A stretch of DNA of 11,062 nt from Cephalothrix spiralis (taxonomy: Eukaryota > Nemertea > Palaeonemertea > Archinemertea > Cephalotrichidae): contig JAUCNG010383258.1 in NCBI GenBank assembly GCA_032353305.1, positions 1 to 11,062 on the forward strand, given 5' to 3'. Each line of letters starts with the position of its first letter. Within the stretch, counting starts at the first letter, position 1. Below are positions 1-7,235 of the stretch, one piece after another. Both the position numbers and the translations under genes were made by a program. Below the pieces are notes generated by a model, which saw only the letters and a list, made by a program, of their open reading frames with translations, ran no database searches and was not told where the DNA came from.

Positions 1-209
1 GACGATTTTAATCAGATAAGAAGATATCGATTGATTTGCATAAAACATGTATTTCTGTGAATGCAGTAGATCGTGTATAGAGGCTCTATTTATAATCGTT
101 TATTAGGCTTCAATGTACGTGACTTGATCCACGAAGAAAATAGGGCATATATAATAGATCATAAATATGCGATGAAATGGACATTTGTTATGCGCTGCCA
201 ACTGAAATA

Positions 210-244
210 AAGAACCCTCGGTGCCGCAGGCACCATTGGTTCTT
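210..244. other. Stem-loop with 3-nt loop (7+6 bp)
   Basis: A 7-bp outer stem (AAGAACC at 210-216 with GGTTCTT at 238-244) encloses a 3x3 internal loop. Inside it a 6-bp GC-rich stem (GGTGCC 220-225 with GGCACC 229-234) closes on a GCA loop. The pairing is read directly from the sequence. It does not match the histone 3' stem-loop or any RNA family I recognise, and there is no gene beside it. It could be a structured RNA, a repeat terminus or chance. Confidence 0.5.
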
Positions 245-273
245 CAGTTCTAGGTCACCGCACAACACAACTC

Positions 274-288
274 GTGGATGTAATCCAC
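274..288. other. Perfect 6-bp hairpin with 3-nt loop
   Basis: GTGGAT (274-279) and ATCCAC (283-288) are perfect complements around a GTA loop. It lies about 30 bases after the hairpin at 210-244 and shares its short-loop design. No function can be assigned. Confidence 0.4.
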
Positions 289-376
289 AACTAGCCTCGA
301 TATTGCAAAACATCACTTTTTATCAGGGATAATGCCGTCTGGTATCACTGACTCGCAGAGCTGCTTGGAACATCAA

Positions 377-395
377 AGACTATTGTTAATAGTCT
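377..395. other. Perfect 8-bp hairpin with 3-nt loop
   Basis: AGACTATT (377-384) pairs with AATAGTCT (388-395) around a GTT loop. This is the third short-loop hairpin within 190 bases. The rest of 1-694 is AT-rich sequence in which I see no gene. Confidence 0.4.
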
Positions 396-835
396 ACGAA
401 GTGAGCATGAAAGTGACTAGAATCTTTAAAAATACATTTTTGAACTTCTTAGTCATATACAACATATACAAACACCTAATCCTTTTTTACAAGAAAATTA
501 CACCTATAAATTGATGCATTAAGACTAACATGTCAACCTACACAGAAGCCATAATTATACATCTACCATCCCATCCTAATTTTCCTGTTTGTTTATAGCA
601 CTTCCACAAATAAAAGACAAATACATCAGAGTCACGTCAAAAGAACACTGATTCAGAGCACTTTAATGATTTTTATGTATACAACATAGCAATATACATA
701 AAGCTCCAAAACCCAAAACAGGCAATGGTACACCACTGCTAAAAGAAAGACATTTTTAGGCTTTCAGCAGTAGTAATGGCCGGTAATTCTGGGCAATAAT
801 ATGAAGACTGGTGCGGTGGTGTGAAATGCGTGGAA

Positions 836-848
836 TGACCTTTGACCT
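836..848 (-). promoter_or_regulatory. DR1 nuclear-receptor motif in repeat copy 1
   Basis: TGACCTTTGACCT reads AGGTCAAAGGTCA on the minus strand. This is a perfect direct repeat of the AGGTCA half-site with one spacer base, the DR1 element known for RXR, HNF4 and COUP-TF type receptors. The repeat copy at 1353-1660 carries the same motif without change. Binding is an inference; only the motif is seen. Confidence 0.5.
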
Positions 849-864
849 TGTCAATGTTTACCGA

Positions 865-871
865 TGACTCA
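865..871. promoter_or_regulatory. AP-1 motif TGACTCA in repeat copy 1
   Basis: TGACTCA, the bZIP (Fos/Jun) site, lies 16 bases after the DR1 motif. It is conserved in the second copy at 1541-1547 inside the block GATGACTCATAGGGG. Function is not shown. Confidence 0.4.
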
Positions 872-1008
872 TAGGGGTTTAAAGCGTGCATCACAGATAC
901 GAAAAAGCGTCTTGGCGTAAAAAAAGAGGTAATTGAGCCTCTGCAGAAATAAAAGAGGTTCCTATTGAGCTAATACAGCGTCTCCCAATAAAATGTATAC
1001 CAGCCAGA

Positions 1009-1071
1009 TGACGTCATACCGTGACTCAATTATGAATATTTGAATAGTTGCAAAAATACGCATTTGAGTCA
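1009..1071. promoter_or_regulatory. Cluster of one CRE and two AP-1 motifs
   Basis: Between the two repeat copies lie a palindromic CRE (TGACGTCA, 1009-1016), TGACTCA (1022-1028) and TGAGTCA (1065-1071). All are exact bZIP consensus sites within 63 bases. No coding exon is recognisable nearby. The rest of 981-1352 is AT-rich DNA without a recognisable feature. Confidence 0.35.
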
Positions 1072-1352
1072 GACAGAGATCATGGTCTACTCTCCCGGGA
1101 AAAACAGATTTGGTGCAGATCATTTCATAATGGTTCTTCCAAAAACCTCTGGTGTCATCTTTTTTCTAAATCCCATTACAAATCGAGAGAATGAATTTTT
1201 CCATCACTCTTAAATTGAACTTGTGAATATTCTCAGTGCATTTCAATTTTTATCAATTATAAAGTTTGAGGAAATTGATGTACTTGTACCACACTTGCTG
1301 TTGAACATATTTGCACCAACTTTCTTTTATTTGAAAGAGAAGAACAGAAACT

Positions 1353-1660
1353 TACATAAAGCTCCAAAACCCCAACTTACAAATATAGGATTCATCATTG
1401 CAAATCGAAGGCAGTGGTACACCACACTTAAAAGACAGCAGTAGTAGTAGTGGGTAATTCTTGGCAATAATGTGAAGATGATGTGGTGGTGTGGATGGCA
1501 TGAAATGACCTTTGACCTAGTTTATTCTAGCCGTGGATGATGACTCATAGGGGTAACTAAGGAGTGCATTTGTATTCGAAAAAAGGACCCCGGCGTTAAA
1601 AAAATAGCCATTGGGGCCTCTGCGGGCGTAAAAAGGGTATCGATGGAGCTACCATAGTGG
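1353..1660 (+). repeat. Interspersed repeat, copy 2 (partner at 695-980)
   Basis: Second copy of the roughly 300-bp repeat in the same orientation, about 660 bases downstream. It has about 35 extra bases after the left edge, following the CTCCAAAACCC landmark, and a more GC-rich right end. The core GTAATTCTTGGCAATAATG is at 1454-1472. The short open frame overlapping its left half has no recognisable protein signature. Its right edge runs straight into the foldback arm at 1652-1686, so the two may belong to one composite element. Confidence 0.8.
1506..1518 (-). promoter_or_regulatory. DR1 nuclear-receptor motif in repeat copy 2
   Basis: Perfect AGGTCAAAGGTCA on the minus strand, identical to the site at 836-848. 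The AP-1 motif TGACTCA follows at 1541-1547. Survival of both motifs in two diverged copies is the reason to note it. Confidence 0.5.
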
Positions 1661-1863
1661 AATGGGGTGGCGGTCGGTATATGTATGTTATAGAGAATCA
1701 ACTTTGATCTACTAAAGGATCAGGCTGAAAGTAGTAATAGCGGGTAATTCTAGGCAATAATGTGGAGGCTGTAGGTCCTGTAAAGTGCTAAAGAGTCCGG
1801 CTAAAATTTGGAATAAGTGTTGAGCTACTATATACCGGCCCGCAAACCCCATCCCACTATACC
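1652..1863. repeat. Foldback: imperfect inverted repeat of about 35 bp
   Basis: The arm at 1652-1686 (CATAGTGG, ATGGGGT, CGGTATAT landmarks) is an imperfect reverse complement of 1828-1863 (ATATACCGG, ACCCCAT, CCACTATA). The roughly 140-base spacer holds the first tandem unit (1708-1819). This is the layout of a small foldback or MITE-like element. No transposase or target-site duplication can be identified by eye. Confidence 0.6.
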
Positions 1864-2048
1864 TTATATATACATCTACTAAAGGATCAGGCTTAAAGTA
1901 GTAATAGCAGCTAATTCTGGGCAATAATGCGGACTTGCTCTACTAAAGGATCAGGCTTAAAGTAGTAATAGCAGCTAATTCTGGGCAATAATGCGAACCC
2001 TGTAGGTCTAGTAGCGCTTAAGGGGCAGGCTAAAATTTGGGATAAGTG
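1708..2048 (+). repeat. Three tandem-type units of a 57-112 bp repeat
   Basis: Units start with TCTACTAAAGGATCAGGC at 1708, 1875 and 1939. Units 1 (1708-1819) and 3 (1939-2048) are full length and end in AAAATTTGG(G/A)ATAAGTG. Unit 2 is cut to 57 bases (1875-1931), all identical to 1939-1995. Each unit contains a (G/C)TAATTCT(G/A)GGCAATAATG core that also occurs inside the repeats at 783 and 1454, so all five share ancestry. Short minus-strand open frames here are by-products of the repeat. Confidence 0.85.
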
Positions 2049-2060
2049 ATGACGATGACA

Positions 2061-2084
2061 TGCATCATCTAATAGCATGATGCA
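2061..2084. other. 8-bp hairpin
   Basis: TGCATCAT (2061-2068) pairs perfectly with ATGATGCA (2077-2084) around an 8-base loop. It lies just past the last tandem unit and might mark the end of that element. Confidence 0.35.
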
Positions 2085-2155
2085 AGTCTCTAATATTCCG
2101 ATTGATATCAACAAAGTATATATTCATGGTGTTCCTTTATCTAGACGTAATTTCA

Positions 2156-2163
2156 TGACGTCA
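2156..2163. promoter_or_regulatory. CRE motif TGACGTCA
   Basis: Exact palindromic CRE/ATF site flanked as ATGACGTCAT. It is one of five exact copies in the window. No promoter context is evident. Confidence 0.3.
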
Positions 2164-3180
2164 TATTAGTCTGATCTTGTTAATATTTCGTCAAATATCA
2201 CTCCCCCAATATTGATAAAAGAACCAGACCACAATTAATAGGAAAGTAGCCTATAACAGTTTTAGTTGTAATCTTTCTACCAGTCTCCCTTTCATTTGAG
2301 TAGTAATACGATCTTTACCTTTGGTTTTTGTGGCGTCATTCGGCTTCGGGAAAATATGGCTATGAATTACGGATCGCCAAACATTCTTCTACATCAGTTG
2401 ATACTCGTTATTAAGTGATTTCCTAATGGCTTTATAGCCTATATAATGCTAAAGTTCATGATACCGCTCTGGTCATAACAACTGATTTAATGTATAATAT
2501 TGCGACTTTTGGAGCTACGCTTTATCACCCTGATATTAAGGAAAATCTAATTAGCACTAAAAAAGGCATAATTTATCATTTATGATTCTGCACTGTGCAA
2601 ACAGTGCAGGCAGGTTCCAAGAAAGCATGTTTCTATAATAATGTTTCAATATAATATAGTATACTAAACGATAGTTTAATACTGCGCTTTTGCTCCATAC
2701 GCAATATGTCTGACTACAAACCATTGTTTAAGCACCATCGGGATATAAGAACAGTAGACCAGCTCGAATACGGTCCTTTTTAACTGACTAATGTTTCTAA
2801 TATTAGATCACAAGAAGATATGAAAGAAACTTTCGCTTTACCTTGAAGGTCAAAAGTTATGGAGCATGCGCATGAGAAATTACTCTAACGACGTAGGTAT
2901 CTTTCATATGTTACATGACGGCAGTAACGAGTGGCACCGAAAAACTCTTAATCGGCGAATCATAGGACTTCTACATATTTTTAGCTTAAAATTCAAAGAG
3001 GCTGACACACGTACTGTAAAGGAGTTACACTCATACTTACAAGTGCTATGTTGTCATGTTCTGAGCCTACAATATACATATGCCGTAACTCAACACGCAT
3101 TATAAGTGTGTTTCCATACGTTTTTCGCGAATTCGGTGTGTACTACACCTTATTTTTGGCTCTTTGACTTTAGTACAGTT
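2164..3180. other. AT-rich stretch without a recognisable gene
   Basis: Apart from the hairpin at 2588-2609 and a DR1-like site at 2847-2859 (AGGTCAAAAGTTA, 11 of 13 matching AGGTCAAAGGTCA), I see nothing that can be named. The 79-codon open frame at 2866-3105 has no family signature, no signal peptide and no splice context that would support it. A CATGCGCATG palindrome overlaps its start. It could be intergenic or intronic. Confidence 0.5.
2588..2609. other. Perfect 9-bp hairpin with GCAA (GNRA) tetraloop
   Basis: CTGCACTGT (2588-2596) and ACAGTGCAG (2601-2609) are perfect complements closed by GCAA, a GNRA-type loop when read on the plus strand. On the minus strand the loop is TTGC. In RNA this would be a stable stem-loop. 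It is not followed by a T run, and no known RNA family is recognised. Confidence 0.5.
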
Positions 3181-3214
3181 ATAACGTCCTAAAAGAAAAC
3201 CAACCAAATGCTAG

Positions 3215-3386
3215 GAACGAAATTCAAGGAGTTTGTGAGGGATTTTTCAAGGAGTTTTTAAGGAAAATCAAGGAGTATTTTTGACTTTAATAACTAGATT
3301 TTGTTTTAATTCAAAAATTCAAAGACTTTTGAATTTCAAGGAGAGGTTTTAAAATTCAAGGAAATCAAGGACTGGTAGGAACCCTG
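3215..3386 (-). mobile_element. CAAGGA-rich stretch with hAT-like terminus
   Basis: The motif TTCAAGG or TCAAGGA recurs many times between 3215 and 3375. On the minus strand the right edge begins CAGGGTTCCTACCAGTCCTT, which resembles the CAGGG start of many hAT terminal inverted repeats, followed by repeated CCTTGAA. No matching inverted end was found on the left, so this is at most one end of a non-autonomous element or a truncated relic. The family link rests on memory of such termini. Confidence 0.35.
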
Positions 3387-3845
3387 ACAGCGTTCAGGTT
3401 TCCCAGTCTATAAATTAGATATGGAGTACAGATGCTACAGCATAACTTAGCCTGTGGAAGAACCCAACAAGAAGTCAAAAGTATCAAGTGTAGACATGAT
3501 TACGACTTGAAGATGATCAACGCCAATAACGCCAATAAACTCAACTAATAGACCTCAATGACAGGAAAGAACATGCCTTACACCACAAGATCAAGCACAT
3601 GCACTTTATTATTCAAGCACTTGTCAAGAGTGTTAACTGTAGTCTTCATATCACAACATTGGAGAATATTTCGGACGTTCCAGAAATTAGGTTACTTAAG
3701 TTGACATGGCTAACCCGGTCACCCTAAACGAACTATAAGATAATCCGGTAACGTTCAAGGTGACGAGTTTGATAACTTGATCATCTCGACTAATCTTTCT
3801 CCCATATTTTATCATGCCTCGAAAGATTCAAGTAATTCGAATTGT
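3387..3845. other. Stretch without a recognisable feature
   Basis: No gene, RNA or clear repeat is seen here apart from small repeats such as a doubled AACGCCAATAA near 3520. All frames are broken by stops. Confidence 0.4.
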
Positions 3846-4011
3846 AAGGAAGCAATTAATGATCGGTATAGTCGTTAGGACGGAAGATACCGGGTTCGAG
3901 TTCCCTAGCGTTCCTTCACCACTTTTCATTGTTAAGAACACATTGCTCTTCTTTGAAAATTTAAATATTGAAAATGTGATTTAGCTATTCACAGCGTAGT
4001 TTACAATCTAA
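3846..4011 (+). mobile_element. tRNA-derived SINE-like element with reduced head
   Basis: The head (about 3846-3915) has an A-box-like GGTATAGTCGTTAGG, similar to tRNA-Asp or -Glu type D arms, and a B box GGTTCGAGTTC at 3893-3903. Only about a dozen bases separate the two boxes, so the anticodon arm seems to be missing. The acceptor ends pair poorly, so this is not a working tRNA gene. The body (3949-4011) matches 10801-10882 in inverted orientation, including CGTAGTTTACAATCTAA at the right edge. That supports an interspersed, retroposed family. Head and body may still be separate elements. Confidence 0.5.
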
Positions 4012-4053
4012 AATGGCAAATGGTCAAAAATTAGCGCGCGCTGGAAAAAATTT

Positions 4054-4079
4054 ACAAACTTTTGGGCGAAAAAGTTTGT
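4054..4079. other. Perfect 10-bp hairpin
   Basis: ACAAACTTTT (4054-4063) pairs perfectly with AAAAGTTTGT (4070-4079) around a GGGCGA loop. It lies inside overlapping short open frames that show no protein family, so I treat those frames as non-coding. Confidence 0.45.
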
Positions 4080-4148
4080 TTGCAGAAAACTGTGTCAAAG
4101 TTAGGGGCCGCGTGGTCAACAACTGGCTGGAAAAGAATTGCAGAACAG

Positions 4149-4194
4149 GAGAGAGAGAGAAACAATGCAAAAGGGGAAGGGGGTGGGTTGGTGG
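4149..4194 (+). other. Purine tract with G-quadruplex-prone run
   Basis: A (GA)n run at 4149-4161 leads into a G-rich stretch at 4173-4194 with runs of 4, 5, 3, 2 and 2 Gs separated by one or two bases. A two-tetrad quadruplex is possible. A three-tetrad one would need an imperfect fourth run. Confidence 0.4.
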
Positions 4195-4362
4195 ATAGGT
4201 ACCAAAACCAATTTTGCAGTTTTTTTCAGCCTAGTTCATGCAAACCCCCTGTCAAGTTGGGTAATAACAGTGGTACATATGTATATGCTATGTACTCTTG
4301 GTAGCTCTTGATAATAATAATCTACTTATATTATATGATCTGATAGATGCAGTAGTAACTTA

Positions 4363-4563
4363 AGATCTTTCAAAAAATCAAGACTTTTCAGGAAGGATAT
4401 GTCTGTCGAGCATAATGAGAGGATAGGACATATTGAGGTAAAAGTCTTTCAAGATCTTTCAAAACAATCAAGACTTGACCGAATTCTGATATAAATGTGT
4501 TCTCTGGAAAGGATATAATGTCTGTCGTGCATAATGAGAGGTTGGGAAATTGAGGTAGAAAAA
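4363..4563 (+). repeat. Two-copy tandem repeat of about 81-112 bp
   Basis: Copy 1 (4363-4443) and copy 2 (4452-4563) share AGATCTTTCAAAA, ATCAAGACTT, GGAAAGGATAT or similar, GTCTGTCG(A/T)GCATAATGAGAGG and ATTGAGGTA in order. Copy 2 has about 30 extra bases after ATCAAGACTT. Sequence divergence is modest. A minus-strand 61-codon open frame overlaps copy 2 and has no recognisable family. Confidence 0.8.
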
Positions 4564-4658
4564 AGGCAACAAGTATTCCAAGAAGTCATGATGGATAGCA
4601 TGAGCAGCAACACAAAAAACAAGAAAATAGCTTACAGAAGTCATCAACAACACAATCC

Positions 4659-4696
4659 TAGTCAGTTTCGTAACAAATAGTCAGTTTCGTAACAAA
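4659..4696 (+). repeat. Exact 19-bp tandem duplication
   Basis: TAGTCAGTTTCGTAACAAA occurs twice in direct contact, at 4659-4677 and 4678-4696, without a mismatch. This suggests a recent slippage event. Confidence 0.9.
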
Positions 4697-5015
4697 CAAG
4701 ATTATCAAAATTAGTGTTTAGGGAAATAAAAGCGTACGGATCACGTACCAGAGCCATTTGTAGGTAATAACGGACAAGGTCTATGACCCCCGAGAGAGAG
4801 GAATAAGAAATAGAAATCCATTTCCTGTTTCTTGATCGAGTCGGTGATATCTCCTTAACAGGTAGTGAGAAAGCTTGATAATGGCCTAATTAAAGCTGGC
4901 CTTCGTCCTGATAAGGTTAGGAATGGTGACAAAAATAGCGAATAACAAAAGAACCCATGGTGTTAATTTGATTTACGTGTTAACAATTTGTAGGTTACTG
5001 AACTTTATTATTCTC
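4697..5015. other. Stretch without a recognisable feature
   Basis: No gene or repeat was identified. The open frame beginning at 4923 runs into the SINE at 5016-5310 and is not supported as a protein. Confidence 0.4.
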
Positions 5016-5310
5016 AGTGCGATTCGGTCATTGAATCCGGTGGTCCCGGGTTCGAGACCTGCGCTCGACACTACTTTCCATCGGGAAGAGCCTTGGACAA
5101 GTTCTTCAGCGTACACTGCTGGGTGGCTCGGTCATGTTAAATACGTGGAGTGGGACGCTGTCTCTCCCTTTGGGGGTAAAGCCCACTGCTAATCGGTATA
5201 TATAAAATAGATTAGAGTAAGGGATAGGTCGACTCTTCAGACCTGGGGTAAATGCTCATTAAGCGGACCATCTGTGTCTATTTGAGCCAGCCATATATCT
5301 GACGATCTCA
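5016..5310 (+). mobile_element. tRNA-derived SINE, plus-strand copy
   Basis: The B box GGTTCGAGACC is at 5049-5059. It is preceded by a 5-bp stem with a 7-base loop (GATTC 5021-5025, GAATC 5033-5037) in the place of an anticodon arm. The body shares ordered blocks with the minus-strand copy at 8112-8403: ACACTACTTTCCATCG, GGGTGGCTCGGTCA, TTAAATACGTGGAGTG, GTCTCTCCCTT, CTGCTAATCGGTA, AATGCTCAT(T/A)AAGCGGACC and TATTTGAGCCAG. Two diverged copies of about 290 bases with a polymerase III box support a SINE. Its open frame of 89 codons is a by-product. A published family name cannot be given safely. Confidence 0.8.
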
Positions 5311-5872
5311 CAATAAGTTGAATTTGGTCGTGGAAAAAACTTGCCAATACGTATGCTGGGGTATATTAAGTAGTAAAATGACAAAAATCAGTTGGGTGGT
5401 CAAAAAAAATATTGACTTAAAAATTTGAGCTGCATAAAATATTTAAATTTTTCAGCCTCGTTTGCAAATTTTCGGCATACGTTTCTAGGCAAAAAATTTC
5501 CATAACCCCTATCTTGGAAAGAATGTATTATTTCTAAACTATTTTAGCGATTTTCAAAAATATCTAGAAATTAATTTGCATCAAAATTCATTATCTGTAG
5601 AAACCCAAAAGCTCTCAAATTAATAAATACAGCATCCCGATTCCAAACTAATTTATAATCCAAATCATCGATTTTCTAAACAATATTTTACCCGGTTCAT
5701 TGGTCAAATGTACTGGTGACCAGTGTAACAATACATCACGGAAAATATTTTAAATACATCGCGAAATTCGGGAAAAATCCAAATACGGTATCCCTCTATA
5801 TTCTGGTGGTGACATTGATGATGAGATATATATCGACGCATGCATTGATATCGAAATAAAATATCGTACTCG
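5311..5872. other. AT-rich stretch without a recognisable gene
   Basis: Long A and T runs and many stops in all frames. No repeat match inside the window was recognised. Confidence 0.4.
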
Positions 5873-5897
5873 TGACGTCATAAAAACAAAATGGCGG
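5873..5897 (+). promoter_or_regulatory. CRE plus YY1-like AAAATGGCGG
   Basis: TGACGTCA (5873-5880) is followed seven bases later by AAAATGGCGG (5888-5897). The second motif matches the core of the YY1 site AANATGGCGG, which in many animals sits at or just after the transcription start. The ATG within it opens a frame that stops after five codons, so it is not a useful start codon. A promoter is possible, but no exon supports it. Confidence 0.3.
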
Positions 5898-6495
5898 ACC
5901 TACCTTAACACTCCCTCCAACGAATTTATTAACCCAAACCAAAAACAAAGACATGATCACTTCATTTAAATTCACATGATGATACCAAAGTGATACTATG
6001 ATACCAAATTGCTACTGTTTATATTCACATAGCGAAAACTAGTATCATCCTCGCGGTTGATCAAAATTAGCTCATTGGTGTGACCTGGGATGTTTTTGTT
6101 GTCAGCTAAACCCTCCGAGCTTGAATTATTAACAAGGAAGAGGGCAAGACTGATAAGTGATCACTTAAATGGATAATAAAGCAAATCAAATGGTTCATGC
6201 AAGCAAAGAGGGGAGATAAGAAAGTGATGGTGTTGCGACAGTAGCGATATGGGATTTTCTATAGTCTCAATATTTCACCATCATTTAATCATTATGGATT
6301 TAAAGGAGCTCAGTAGCTAGAAAGGAAACTAATCTGCTATTCGCATATTACTCTGGTTCCCTTCCCCGTTATGAAGTACAGTATGTGCTATTTCTATTTG
6401 ACGCTAGAACAGTTAAACGATGATTACAATACGTCACAATCTGGTAATGCCTTTCATGAGAAGTCTTGTTTTAGATATAAAAAAAATAGTATATA
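5898..6495. other. Stretch without a recognisable gene
   Basis: Apart from the 19-bp tandem at 5979-6016 I see only AT-rich sequence. The 111-codon open frame at 6371-6706 is the longest in the window. It runs through the foldback at 6496-6592, and its low-complexity residues there come from the foldback and G run, so it is unlikely to be a gene. Confidence 0.45.
5979..6016 (+). repeat. Imperfect 19-bp tandem duplication
   Basis: ATGATACCAAAGTGATACT (5979-5997) is followed directly by ATGATACCAAATTGCTACT (5998-6016), with two differences. Confidence 0.85.
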
Positions 6496-6592
6496 CAATT
6501 GGACGGAAAAATTGGCGAGGGCATATGCAAAACCGTTGGGGGGGGGGCGAAAACGTACCAATTTTGCCCTCGCCGATTTTTCGGCCCAATTG
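6496..6592. mobile_element. Foldback/MITE-like element, 28-bp arms, G10 loop
   Basis: The arm at 6496-6523 (starts CAATTGGACGG, ends GGCGAGGGCA) is the reverse complement of 6565-6592 except for three positions, one of which would be a G-T wobble. The 41-base loop contains an uninterrupted run of ten Gs (6538-6547). Arm ends carry CAATTG. This is the compact layout of a MITE or foldback element. No target-site duplication is obvious, and no transposase is present. Confidence 0.75.
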
Positions 6593-6920
6593 TGTTTGTG
6601 TATACTAATACTCTCACATTTTCGCCTTGGATCTAAGCGTTATTTAAATCCGTTACATAAATTTCAAATACATTTTGTACAGATTTTTGATTCATTGATT
6701 ATATGATCAGTCCAAGCATTGTATAGTGGACTTGTTGGAATTTTCCACGCCTTTGAATATAACATGGTAGAATTAATATATATATATATATTTATTAACG
6801 AATCAAAATCAATTTCGAAAGCTACATGTATTAAGTTTTTATTGGAAATCATTGTTAATACATGAAAGTATTATATGGCGAGATAAGTTATCGATAATTT
6901 CACTGATCGAAGTCCCGATC
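6593..6920. other. AT-rich stretch with a short (AT)8 run
   Basis: The only repeat seen is an (AT)8 run at 6776-6791. The minus-strand open frame at 6664-6852 includes the translation of this run and is not supported as a gene. Confidence 0.5.
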
Positions 6921-7106
6921 GTGGAGTAATTATAAATTATAATTTTACTCAACCTCCGGTCTCGTAAATTACTCGTAATTAAAATCGAAACACATCACAA
7001 CCCATACAGTAATATTATATAAATATTACTGTACGGGAAGTTGTGTTGTTCGATTTGAATTACTCGAAATTTCACTCTAACTTCGATACTTTTGTAAGTT
7101 ACTCCG
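6921..7106. repeat. Long imperfect palindrome
   Basis: The centre is at about 7019. Inner arms 6985-7016 and 7022-7053 pair at 25 of 32 positions around a 5-base loop, and the innermost 12 pairs (TACAGTAATATT) are perfect. Pairing continues outward with gaps: CGTAATTAAAA near 6974 with TTTGAATTACTCG at 7054-7066, and GGAGTAATTA near 6923 with TAAGTTACTCC near 7095. A third copy of the tip, ACAGTAATATTATA, lies at about 7125. It may be a foldback transposon remnant or, if transcribed, a hairpin RNA. Confidence 0.7.
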
Positions 7107-7138
7107 AACCGGACGACTAACAGTACAGTAATATTATA

Positions 7139-7165
7139 AAAGTCAATTTGCTGAAAGTCAATTTG
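7139..7165 (+). repeat. 12-bp direct repeat, 3-bp spacer
   Basis: AAAGTCAATTTG occurs at 7139-7150 and again at 7154-7165. Confidence 0.7.
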
Positions 7166-7203
7166 GGGTGTAGTTTAAATTCCACAGTGGAACATTCTAA
7201 ATC

Positions 7204-7235
7204 TATTACCTCAGGGATATCATAAACAGGTAATA
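7204..7235. other. 8-bp inverted repeat
   Basis: TATTACCT (7204-7211) and AGGTAATA (7228-7235) pair perfectly around a 16-base spacer. From 7236 to 7829 I see no gene or other clear feature. Confidence 0.4.

Larger units (their letters stand above)
695..980 (+). repeat. Interspersed repeat, copy 1 (partner at 1353-1660)
   Basis: This stretch aligns along its length with 1353-1660 in the same orientation. Shared landmarks in order are TACATAAAGCTCCAAAACCC at the left edge, TGGTACACCAC, an AGTAGTA run, a GTAATTCTGGGCAATAAT core (783-800), a GGTGGTGTG block, AATGACCTTTGACCT, GATGACTCATAGGGG, a run of As, GAGCCTCTGC and GAGCTA at the right edge. Copies differ by substitutions and small indels, so they are old. 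No coding capacity or tRNA head is visible, so the class (non-autonomous DNA element, Helitron-like or SINE tail) is undetermined. The family name is unknown to me. Strand is arbitrary. Confidence 0.8.

Noticed and set aside
1708-1730. Helitron 5' end, since the units begin with TC and TCTACTA
   Set aside because: A TC start is too weak alone. No CTRR 3' end with an adjacent hairpin, and no Rep/helicase coding, could be identified.
1708-2048. CRISPR-like array because of repeated units
   Set aside because: Only three units of unequal length without regular unique spacers, in a eukaryotic repeat context and with no cas genes.
2866-3105. Open frame of 79 codons
   Set aside because: No domain, no splice context and no related copy. 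Ordinary chance length.
4013-4304. Two overlapping open frames of 61 and 80 codons
   Set aside because: They read through a 10-bp hairpin, a GA run and a G-rich tract, and overlapping frames of this kind are typical of low-complexity purine-rich DNA.
4923-5192. Open frame of 89 codons
   Set aside because: Its second half is the body of the SINE at 5016-5310, including the polymerase III B box. It is not a protein gene.
6371-6706. Longest open frame in the window (111 codons)
   Set aside because: It crosses the 6496-6592 foldback and a G10 run, has no recognisable domain, and its length is expected by chance in 11 kb.
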